This document shows positions 1 to 5,060 of a stretch of DNA of 5,060 nt, one piece after another (position 1 is the first letter of the stretch; every line of letters starts with the position of its first letter). Under the pieces are notes generated by a model that saw nothing but the letters and a program-made list of their open reading frames with translations, made no database searches and was not told the DNA's origin. The stretch is from Leucobacter sp. (GTDB lineage Bacteria; Actinomycetota; Actinomycetes; Actinomycetales; Microbacteriaceae). The stretch is taken from contig JAGNOB010000178.1 in assembly GCA_017990305.1 (NCBI GenBank), positions 1 to 5,060 of the forward strand. Direction: 5' to 3'. Made by a program: the position numbers and the translations under genes.

Positions 1-596
1 GCGACCTCCGCCAACCCTGCGATGTCCGACACCGCACCAAAGTAACTCGGGGAGATCACGTAGGCAGCACTCGGGCGCTCACCGGCTGCGGCTGCCCGAT
101 CGAATCCGGCGGCGAGCGCGGCTGGCGTGAGGCCGTGGTTGAGGCCGTGGCGCGAGTCGTACTCGGGGAACACCCACTCTGGCGTCAGCCCAGTCACGAC
201 GAGCCCGTCGAGGAAGCTGGAGTGTGCGCTGCGTTGCGCGACAACCGCACCGTCGGCGACGCCGGTTCCGACCCCGATCACCGCCATCCGGTTCCCCTGT
301 GAGGAACCGTTCGCGAGGAACCATGCCCGCCTGGCGCCCCACGCGTCTGCTGCGAGCGCGACCGCCTGTTCGAGCGGGCTGTCCGGCCCGGCATCGATCC
401 CGTCAACGAGCTGCGGGATGTCGTGTCGGAGGGCGCGTTCGCCGACAAAATCGGCGAGTTGGTGGGACATGCCTGAGGCGGTGGCGGCGTGACCCGGCAC
501 CATGAACATCAGCGGATCGTGGTCAGCGTGCCGTCTGAGTGCCTCCGCGTACGGTGCCCTACTGTGGTCGCGCATACGTTCCTGTGCTTGCGTCAT
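1..596 (-). CDS. Orn/Lys/Arg decarboxylase-family PLP enzyme, N-terminal part (cut by window edge)
   Basis: Partial gene: 198 codons are visible and the rest lies beyond base 1. The fold is that of the major domain of Orn/Lys/Arg decarboxylases (PLP fold type I), cytosolic enzymes that convert a basic amino acid to an amine plus CO2. Visible landmarks in family order are FMVPGH at residues 31-36, the PLP-phosphate loop NGSSQGN at 96-102, RSAHSS at 122-127 (the His position that stacks on the cofactor in this family), a HGL-type segment near 150-156, and SPSYFGAVSD at 182-191. The PLP-binding lysine would lie outside the window. The ATG at 596 is chosen because GGACAGG sits six bases upstream; Met8 is an alternative start. 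The gene begins 22 bases after the CopD-CtaG stop, so co-transcription is likely. The usual Lys-Gly after PGH is replaced by Ala-Ala. Substrate (ornithine, lysine, arginine or another) cannot be told; short actinobacterial members are often annotated only as PLP-dependent enzymes. Confidence 0.85.
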   Translation of the reverse strand, partial: MTQAQERMRDHSRAPYAEALRRHADHDPLMFMVPGHAATASGMSHQLADFVGERALRHDIPQLVDGIDAGPDSPLEQAVALAADAWGARRAWFLANGSSQGNRMAVIGVGTGVADGAVVAQRSAHSSFLDGLVVTGLTPEWVFPEYDSRHGLNHGLTPAALAAGFDRAAAAGERPSAAYVISPSYFGAVSDIAGLAEV

Positions 597-602
597 TGCC
601 CG

Positions 603-609
603 CCTGTCC
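603..609 (-). promoter_or_regulatory. Ribosome binding site for the decarboxylase
   Basis: GGACAGG on the minus strand lies six bases before the ATG at 596, inside the 22-base gap after the CopD-CtaG stop. It supports ATG 596 over the internal Met8 and fits translation from a shared transcript. It is only a moderate match to the Shine-Dalgarno consensus. Confidence 0.5.
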
Positions 610-618
610 GGTTCACTG

Positions 619-2613
619 TCAGCGTCGTTCGTCGTGCGCTGCGTCACGCTTTGCCTGCGCAGCGAGCATGGCGTTGTATTCTTCGAGTTCGGCGTCTCCC
701 GTGCGCTCGGCGGCACGGTCTTTGCGTTTCTGTTCCTTCGTGTCGCTGCGTGACCATTGCACCGCGACGACGAGCGCGAGGGCGAGGGTCGGCAACTCGC
801 CGATGCCCCACGCAATACCACCGCCGGCAGCTTGGTCTGCGAGCGGTGTGGCACCCCAGGTGCGACCCATCGCGCCGAACCAGTCGGCAAGGAACAGTGA
901 GTCGCCTGTCATCATCGTCACGCCGAAGAACGCGTGCGAGGCCATCGTGGCAAAGAGGATCACCAACCGGAATGGGTACGGTGCGCGGTTCGGCACCGGG
1001 TCAACACCGATCATCGTGAGGCTGAAAAGATAGCCGGAGATGAGGAAGTGGATGATCATCCACTGGTGTCCGAGGTGCTCCGAGGTCGCCCAACGCAGAA
1101 TCGGGGAGAAGTAGAACACCCACAGGGAGCCGACGAAGACGGCGGCGGCGACGACAGGGTTGGTGACGATCTTCGACCACGGTGTCTGCAGCCCCCACAT
1201 GACCCACTCGCGCGTGCCCCACGAACCGTCAGACCGCTTGTCTGTGGCTCGTAGCAGCAGCGTGACTGGTGCGCCAAGCACGAGCACGAGCGGGATGAGC
1301 ATCGTGAACATCATGTGCCCGAGCATGTGCACGCTGAAGAGGTACTGCTCGTAGGCGTTGAAGGCGCCGTTCGTCGAGTAGAAGAGGAACACCATGCCGC
1401 AGATCCAGGCGATCGTGCGGCCGACCGGCCACTTGTCGCCCCGCTTGCGGAGCCTGAGCACTCCCGCGATGTAGAACACGATGCCGAAGAACACGACGAG
1501 GCCCCAGGCGAGATCGAACTTCCACTCGGTGAGGAAACTCATCGGCGTGAGTTCGGGCGGAAGCGGGTCTCCGGTGAGAATCTCAGCTGGGGAGGCGCCA
1601 ATGGCTTCATCCGCAGGCTCAAGCGGCACGGGAGTCGCGGTGCGGCCGAGGGCCCCCGCGATGCCGCTCGCGAGACCCATGAGGGCGAGCTCGGCGACCA
1701 CGAACCATGCGAACACGCGCATACCGCGGTCGCTCTTCGCGATGCGGGGAATGAGTCGCTGCCGGTGCAGGGCGCCGAACACGCCGAGGCCGACGAGGGC
1801 GACGACCTTCAAGATGATGAGCTTGCCATACCCGGTTCCGAAGAGTGCGTCGAGGGAGCCGATACGCAGCCAGGCGCTGACGACGCCGGATGCACTCACG
1901 GCGATGAACGCGATGAGCGCGATGCCCGAGTAGCGCGAGACGAGCACTGCGAGCCGCTCACGATTCACGGCGTTCGAGATGAACATGAGCACGAGCAGGC
2001 CGCCGAGCCACACCGATGCGCCGACGAGGTGCACGAGCAGCGAGTTGACTGCCTGGCTGTGGCCAGAGGCACCTGCTGCGTGGCCCTGCTGGGCGAGGGG
2101 AAGTGTTGTGAAGAGCGCGAGGATGAGCACGAGCAGCGTGAGCCTGCGGCCGCGCACGGCAAACGCGAGGACTGTCACAACAGCCGCGATGAGCAGCTCC
2201 CACAGCCACAGCTGGCCCAGCTCGACCTCAGTGACGAACTGGGCGAGGCCCGCCCCGAAGGTCGGGGAAGCCGAGAACGGCATTGAGGCGAGGTCGCTGT
2301 ACGTAAACATGAGGGTCGCACCAGAGGCGACGGTAAGCACCGCGGCGGATCCGGCTGCGACGTCGAGGGCAATCCGGTACTCACGTCGTTCGGCAGAAAA
2401 TGCCCACACCGCCATCACGAGCGACCCGATGAGGCCAGCAACCGCGACGTTCACGAGGGTGCGCAGCAGCGGCATACCGTAGCGGACGACGGCGCCTGGA
2501 TCTGCGAGATCACGCTCGTTCGCTGCCCCGCCGATGGAGAGTCCCCAGAAGACCGCTGCGAGGGTTGCAGCGAGGAGCACGGCAGGGGCGATCACGCGAA
2601 TGAAACGGGGCAC
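619..2613 (-). CDS. CopD-CtaG fusion: copper domain plus cytochrome c oxidase assembly domain
   Basis: Polytopic membrane protein of 664 residues with roughly 16 predicted membrane segments. Residues about 1-325 resemble CopD: nine hydrophobic segments, with HAAGASGH (His178, His185) followed by LLVHLVGASVWLGGL (His195), the conserved His/WLGG region of copper-resistance D proteins. Residues about 360-620 resemble caa3-type CtaG: HMLGHMMFT (His429, His433) then PLVLVLGAPV, HLGHQWMIIH (His513, His516, His522) then GYLFSLTMIGVDP, and MASH (His560). Residues 325-358 form a Pro/Glu-rich linker and 621-664 a charged, probably cytoplasmic tail. By family knowledge, CopD moves copper across the membrane and CtaG helps deliver it to the CuB site of cytochrome c oxidase, so the fusion plausibly couples the two steps. 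The length is normal for the actinobacterial fused form. The start is GTG at 2613, with no Shine-Dalgarno sequence but a -10 box six bases upstream. No recognisable copper-responsive operator was seen. Confidence 0.88.
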   Translation of the reverse strand: MPRFIRVIAPAVLLAATLAAVFWGLSIGGAANERDLADPGAVVRYGMPLLRTLVNVAVAGLIGSLVMAVWAFSAERREYRIALDVAAGSAAVLTVASGATLMFTYSDLASMPFSASPTFGAGLAQFVTEVELGQLWLWELLIAAVVTVLAFAVRGRRLTLLVLILALFTTLPLAQQGHAAGASGHSQAVNSLLVHLVGASVWLGGLLVLMFISNAVNRERLAVLVSRYSGIALIAFIAVSASGVVSAWLRIGSLDALFGTGYGKLIILKVVALVGLGVFGALHRQRLIPRIAKSDRGMRVFAWFVVAELALMGLASGIAGALGRTATPVPLEPADEAIGASPAEILTGDPLPPELTPMSFLTEWKFDLAWGLVVFFGIVFYIAGVLRLRKRGDKWPVGRTIAWICGMVFLFYSTNGAFNAYEQYLFSVHMLGHMMFTMLIPLVLVLGAPVTLLLRATDKRSDGSWGTREWVMWGLQTPWSKIVTNPVVAAAVFVGSLWVFYFSPILRWATSEHLGHQWMIIHFLISGYLFSLTMIGVDPVPNRAPYPFRLVILFATMASHAFFGVTMMTGDSLFLADWFGAMGRTWGATPLADQAAGGGIAWGIGELPTLALALVVAVQWSRSDTKEQKRKDRAAERTGDAELEEYNAMLAAQAKRDAAHDERR

Positions 2614-2619
2614 CCCACT

Positions 2620-2625
2620 AGCCTA
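2620..2625 (-). promoter_or_regulatory. -10 element of the CopD-CtaG gene, leaderless start
   Basis: TAGGCT on the minus strand matches the actinobacterial TANNNT -10 consensus. Exactly six bases lie between it and the GTG at 2613, which would place transcription start on the G of the start codon. There is no purine-rich ribosome site ahead of the GTG, as expected for a leaderless mRNA. No convincing -35 hexamer is visible; the region about 17 bases upstream reads gcgggt. Confidence 0.5.
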
Positions 2626-2651
2626 CGCGGGCGCGCCTGACTACCCGCACC

Positions 2652-2657
2652 TAAGCT
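2652..2657 (+). promoter_or_regulatory. -10 element of the DUF1361 gene, leaderless start
   Basis: TAAGCT fits TANNNT and is followed by six bases (gaacgc) and then the ATG at 2664, so transcription probably starts at the A of the start codon. No Shine-Dalgarno sequence is present in the spacer. A -35 box is not evident; the expected place falls in the GC-rich stretch containing the palindrome GGCGCGCC (2630-2637). Confidence 0.5.
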
Positions 2658-2663
2658 GAACGC

Positions 2664-3371
2664 ATGCTGTTTCTTTTCATCGGCGCCGCGATCCTCAACG
2701 TGTATGCGGCGACACTCGTGATTCTCCGCGCGGCCGTGTACCGCACGAAGCTGTACCGGCCCATGCTCTGGAACATCATGCTGTCGATGCTGCCCATCCT
2801 GCTGCTCGCACTCGCCTTCATCGCGATTGTCAACCTGCTGCTCGTGAGCCAGGTGCTCGCGTTCTCGGTCGTGGCAGTACTGGGCGTTGCGTGGCTGCTC
2901 ATGCTGCCAAACGCGAGCTACCTCATCACGGAGCTCAACCAGTCGCACCGTTCCGAGGACGACCCTGTGCCGCTCTGGTACGACATCATCCTCGTGATCT
3001 CCCTCGCCATGAGTGGGGTCATCAACACGATCGTGAACGTGTTCGTCGCGCAGCTGCTCTTCAGCGTCGTGCTCGGCGACGACCAGGCGCTCTCCTTCTT
3101 CAAGCCGCGCTCGATGATCCTCCTCGCGATCGTGCTGCTGCTTGTTGGCCTTGGCATGTACCTCGGACGCTATCTGCGGCTCAACAGCTGGGATGTGCGC
3201 CACCCGACGGCACTCGTGCGCAAGGTGCTCACCCATTTCGGGGAGCGGGGAAACGCGCTCGCGTGCTTCGGTTTTACCCTCACATACGCGCTGTTCATCG
3301 GCATCCTCTACCTCACGATCGTGACGCCGATCGTGTTCGGGCTCTACGAGCTCGAACTCGCCCGCCAGTAG
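2664..3371 (+). CDS. DUF1361 domain-containing membrane protein
   Basis: A 235-residue integral membrane protein with about seven hydrophobic segments (near 3-22, 36-60, 63-81, 104-135, 150-170, 198-220 and the end). It carries the hallmarks I associate with the DUF1361 family: LPNASYLITEL at residues 81-91, PLWYD at 103-107, and GMYLGRYLRLNSWD at 164-177. These polar, conserved stretches sit at membrane edges and suggest a functional site, but no biochemical role is established for the family and I assign none. Length is typical and the reading frame is intact. The start ATG at 2664 is supported by the -10 box six bases upstream. The gene is transcribed away from CopD-CtaG with only 50 bases between them, and its 3' end lies inside a terminator hairpin whose loop contains its TAG stop. 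Shared regulation with copper/oxidase assembly is possible but unproven. Confidence 0.85.
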   Translation: MLFLFIGAAILNVYAATLVILRAAVYRTKLYRPMLWNIMLSMLPILLLALAFIAIVNLLLVSQVLAFSVVAVLGVAWLLMLPNASYLITELNQSHRSEDDPVPLWYDIILVISLAMSGVINTIVNVFVAQLLFSVVLGDDQALSFFKPRSMILLAIVLLLVGLGMYLGRYLRLNSWDVRHPTALVRKVLTHFGERGNALACFGFTLTYALFIGILYLTIVTPIVFGLYELELARQ

Positions 3372-3391
3372 CACAGCGGGCGAGTTCGAGC
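3350..3391. terminator. Bidirectional intrinsic terminator between convergent genes
   Basis: A perfect 16-bp inverted repeat: left arm gctcgaactcgcccgc at 3350-3365, right arm its exact reverse complement at 3376-3391, with a 10-base loop. The left arm encodes the last residues of the DUF1361 protein, and the TAG stop (3369-3371) lies in the loop. On the other strand the stem begins 15 bases after the permease stop codon. No U-tract follows on either strand, so this would be an I-shaped terminator of the kind common in high-GC actinobacteria. Its position between convergent genes argues for two-way termination. Confidence 0.75.
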
Positions 3392-3405
3392 GCAGCGTAC
3401 CCGGG

Positions 3406-4914
3406 TTAGGGGACCTCGATGCGGCCCGTCCGGCGGCGGATCTCATCGGCGACCGCGCGCGCGTCGCCCTCTGGCGCCGTCGACTTCGTGTCCGGTCGCG
3501 CAATGAACAGGTAGAGCAGCCCGGTGACGAGTACGACACCGAGCCCGATGAGCACGACGTAGTTCTGGAAGAACGTGCCGCCCGAGTCCGGCTTCGCCAG
3601 CAAGATGATCGCGAAGACGCCGTACGCGAGCGCCGCAATGTTCACGACGATGCCCATGGCGCCGAGCGAGAACGGACCGGCAGGCTTCCAGCCCTTGAAT
3701 CGCTGCCGAAGCGAGGCGAGCACGACCATCTGGAACGCAACATAGATGCCGAGAATCGCGAACGACGTGACCGGAACCAGGATGCCGTCGTTGAAGTAGA
3801 TCAGCACACAGATGAGTGCGGGAACCGTGCACGCCACGATGAGCGCGTTTGTCGGCACCTTCGTGCGCGGTGAGACCTTCGAGAGCCAGGTGTGTCCCGG
3901 CAGCATGCCGTCACGCGCGAAAGAGTAGAGCAGGCGCGATGCCGCAGCCTGCAGGCTGAGCACGCACGACACGAACGCGAGTACCGTCACAACGAGGAAG
4001 ATCTTCGCGCCAACTGTGCCGAGCGTCGCCTCGAGGATCGCGGGGATCGGGTCGGTGATCTCACCGGAGACAATGCCCTCGAGGTCGGGGGCGGCGAGCA
4101 CGTAGCCTGCGAAGGAGAACAGCGCAGATACCGCGCCAACGAGGATCGTCATCATCATCGCCTTCGGGATGCGGCGCGCCGGATCCTCGACCTCCTCCGC
4201 GACGTCACCACACGCTTCGAAGCCGTAGAAGAGGAACAGGCCAGCGAGTGCGGACGCGAGGAAGACTGGCACGTATGAGCCTTCGCCTTCGACACCCATG
4301 GTGTCGAAGAACACCGAGAACTCCTGCTTGCGCTGGAAGAGGAGGAGGTACAGGCCCAGACCGATCACACCGATGAGCTCGGCTGCGAGCCCGATGCGGG
4401 CGATTCGGGCGAGGCCCTTCGTGCCCGAGAAGTTGATGAGCAGCGCGAAGACGAGCAAACCGAGCCCAGTGAAGAGGGTCGTCTCAGCGGTGAGCTCGAT
4501 CCCAAACAGACTGGTGATGAAGCCGGCGCCGAACTCAGCAACCGAGGTGATCGTGACGATCATCGCCCAGATGTACACCCAGGCAGCCATCCACGCATAG
4601 CGGCGGCCCCAGAGTCTGCGGGCCCACGGGTAGACGCCACCGTGGATCGGGAACTGCGAGACAACCTCGCCAAAGACAAGGGACACGAGCAGCTGGCCGC
4701 ACGCGACAATAACGATCCACCAGATTGAGGGCGGGCCGCCGGTCGAGAGCGCGACTGCGAGCAGTGAGTAGACACCGACGAGCGGCGAGAGGTAGGTGAA
4801 GCCGAGGGCGAAGTTCGCCCAGAGGCTCATGGAGCGGTCGAACTTGCCCTCGTAGCCGAGCACTGAGAGGTGCTCGTCATCGGCAAGTCGGGCCTCCGGT
4901 GGGGTTGCAGACAT
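3406..4914 (-). CDS. APC-superfamily amino acid permease
   Basis: A 502-residue inner-membrane transporter with about 12 membrane segments, the usual size and topology of amino acid-polyamine-organocation permeases. The first membrane segment has the helix-breaking FTYLSPLVGVYS region (39-50), where substrates bind in this fold. Then come FGEVVSQFPIHGGVYPWARRL (81-101) with the E-S-P-GG-Y pattern, and FYGFEACGDVAEEVEDPARR (229-248), the GFE...EE..DP.R signature, followed by IPKA. ASRLLYSFARDGMLP (325-339) is the typical R-D-G-LP loop. The pattern best fits the amino acid/choline transporter branch (GABA, choline or amino acid permeases), but the substrate cannot be read from sequence. The C-terminal 28 residues are hydrophilic. 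The ATG at 4914 is preceded by AAGG at seven bases. It is monocistronic as far as visible, converging on DUF1361. Confidence 0.88.
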   Translation of the reverse strand: MSATPPEARLADDEHLSVLGYEGKFDRSMSLWANFALGFTYLSPLVGVYSLLAVALSTGGPPSIWWIVIVACGQLLVSLVFGEVVSQFPIHGGVYPWARRLWGRRYAWMAAWVYIWAMIVTITSVAEFGAGFITSLFGIELTAETTLFTGLGLLVFALLINFSGTKGLARIARIGLAAELIGVIGLGLYLLLFQRKQEFSVFFDTMGVEGEGSYVPVFLASALAGLFLFYGFEACGDVAEEVEDPARRIPKAMMMTILVGAVSALFSFAGYVLAAPDLEGIVSGEITDPIPAILEATLGTVGAKIFLVVTVLAFVSCVLSLQAAASRLLYSFARDGMLPGHTWLSKVSPRTKVPTNALIVACTVPALICVLIYFNDGILVPVTSFAILGIYVAFQMVVLASLRQRFKGWKPAGPFSLGAMGIVVNIAALAYGVFAIILLAKPDSGGTFFQNYVVLIGLGVVLVTGLLYLFIARPDTKSTAPEGDARAVADEIRRRTGRIEVP

Positions 4915-4932
4915 AAGGATGCCTTGCCTTTC
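4915..4932 (-). promoter_or_regulatory. Ribosome binding site of the permease, with possible small hairpin
   Basis: The mRNA has GAAAGG (4927-4932) and AAGG (4922-4925) ahead of the ATG, the latter at seven bases and the better-spaced site. AAGG can pair with CCTT (4915-4918) across a three-base loop, so the ribosome site could be partly masked. The four-pair stem is weak and may be chance. Confidence 0.4.
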
Positions 4933-4948
4933 TGATCTCCGTTGATCT
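4933..4948 (-). repeat. Two direct AGATCA repeats in the permease leader
   Basis: AGATCA occurs twice in the permease leader (4943-4948 and 4933-4938) with four bases between, a ten-base period equal to about one helical turn. It lies downstream of the predicted transcription start. It could be a protein-binding site or simply chance; nothing else supports a regulator. Confidence 0.3.
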
Positions 4949-4964
4949 GGACCCTTCCGGGCCC
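4949..4964 (-). promoter_or_regulatory. 5'-terminal hairpin of the permease mRNA
   Basis: On the transcript strand GGGCCC-GGAA-GGGTCC folds into a six-pair stem with one G-U wobble and a GGAA loop, which fits the GNRA tetraloop class. If transcription starts at 4965, the hairpin begins at the second nucleotide of the mRNA. Such terminal stems can protect messages from decay; that role here is inference. Confidence 0.4.
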
Positions 4965-4971
4965 TGCAAGC

Positions 4972-4977
4972 AGCGTA
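4972..4977 (-). promoter_or_regulatory. -10 element of the permease gene
   Basis: TACGCT on the minus strand fits TANNNT. A start six bases on, at the A of 4965, would give a leader of about 51 bases. The sequence 17 bases upstream (caacgg) is a poor -35 match, so the promoter may be weak or activator-dependent, or the true one may lie elsewhere. Confidence 0.35.
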
Positions 4978-5002
4978 AGCGCAGCCGCCCTCCCCCGTTG
5001 GA

Positions 5003-5040
5003 GCGGATCCGCCCCCTCAGGCACGCCTCGCCTGTGCACA
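5003..5040. other. Upstream region with two short palindromes
   Basis: Upstream of the predicted permease promoter are a perfect 10-bp palindrome GCGGATCCGC (5003-5012) and an 8-bp one TGTGCACA (5033-5040). Either could be part of an operator, but both are short enough to arise by chance in GC-rich DNA. I see no convincing gene in 4915-5060. Confidence 0.25.
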
Positions 5041-5060
5041 TCGGTCGGTGCGCATCCCTG

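Noticed and set aside
489..1033. Overlapping plus-strand frames opposite the decarboxylase/CopD-CtaG junction
   Set aside because: Arg/Cys/Ser-rich composition, no ribosome sites worth noting, and full overlap with supported genes on the other strand.
1315..2286. Plus-strand open frame of 323 codons opposite the CopD-CtaG gene
   Set aside because: The product is rich in Glu, His, Ala and Arg with no fold-like pattern, and the opposite strand encodes conserved transmembrane motifs. Shadow frame.
2630..2637. GGCGCGCC palindrome as an operator in the divergent spacer
   Set aside because: An 8-base all-G/C palindrome is expected often in DNA of this composition, and it is not extended by flanking symmetry. 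Mentioned only as context for the promoters.
2592..3638. Long minus-strand open frame of 348 codons opposite the DUF1361 gene
   Set aside because: It is antisense to a clearly recognisable membrane protein, spans parts of three real genes and the terminator, and its product is a low-complexity Arg/Glu/His-rich sequence typical of GC-rich shadow frames.
3892..4600. Plus-strand frames opposite the permease gene
   Set aside because: Charged low-complexity products mirroring hydrophobic codons of the permease; no independent evidence.
1..5060. Polyamine or acid-resistance cassette made of the decarboxylase and the permease
   Set aside because: The two genes are about 2.8 kb apart, separated by two other genes, and belong to different transcripts. 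The permease signature does not identify a polyamine or amine antiporter.
1..5060. Mobile element, CRISPR array, tRNA/rRNA, riboswitch or defence system
   Set aside because: I found no transposase, integrase, terminal repeats, regular spaced repeats, RNA gene signatures or nuclease-type genes. Coding is continuous, with uniform high-GC codon use.

Overview
This window is a high-GC chromosomal segment from a free-living bacterium, most likely an actinobacterium. I would guess Micrococcales, near Microbacteriaceae, from three clues: strong G/C third-position bias, a fused CopD-CtaG copper/oxidase assembly protein, and leaderless-looking starts behind TANNNT -10 boxes. The taxonomic guess is inference; no rRNA or other marker is present.

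Layout. Bases 1-596 (minus strand) hold the N-terminal 198 codons of a PLP-dependent Orn/Lys/Arg decarboxylase-type enzyme that runs off the left edge. Just upstream of it on the same strand, 22 bases away, is a 664-residue polytopic membrane protein (619-2613) that joins an N-terminal CopD-like copper domain to a C-terminal CtaG-like cytochrome oxidase assembly domain. A 50-base spacer (2614-2663) separates it from a divergent gene on the plus strand (2664-3371) encoding a 235-residue DUF1361 membrane protein. A long perfect inverted repeat (3350-3391) overlaps the end of that gene and probably terminates it and the convergent gene. The fourth gene (3406-4914, minus) encodes a 502-residue amino acid permease of the APC superfamily. 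The last 146 bases hold its leader and promoter region, with a predicted 5'-terminal hairpin and short palindromes.

How the genes relate. The copper/oxidase gene and the decarboxylase gene probably share a transcript. The DUF1361 gene is divergent from that pair, and both transcripts of the divergent pair appear to start exactly at their start codons. The permease is a separate unit that converges on DUF1361. A transporter near an amino acid decarboxylase could hint at shared amine or amino acid metabolism, but they are not in one operon and the link is weak.

I see no mobile element, CRISPR array, RNA gene, phage gene or defence module. The window looks like ordinary chromosome. The points worth a second look are the paired leaderless promoters, the bidirectional terminator with a stop codon in its loop, the structured permease leader, the uncharacterised DUF1361 protein and the atypical PGH motif of the decarboxylase.
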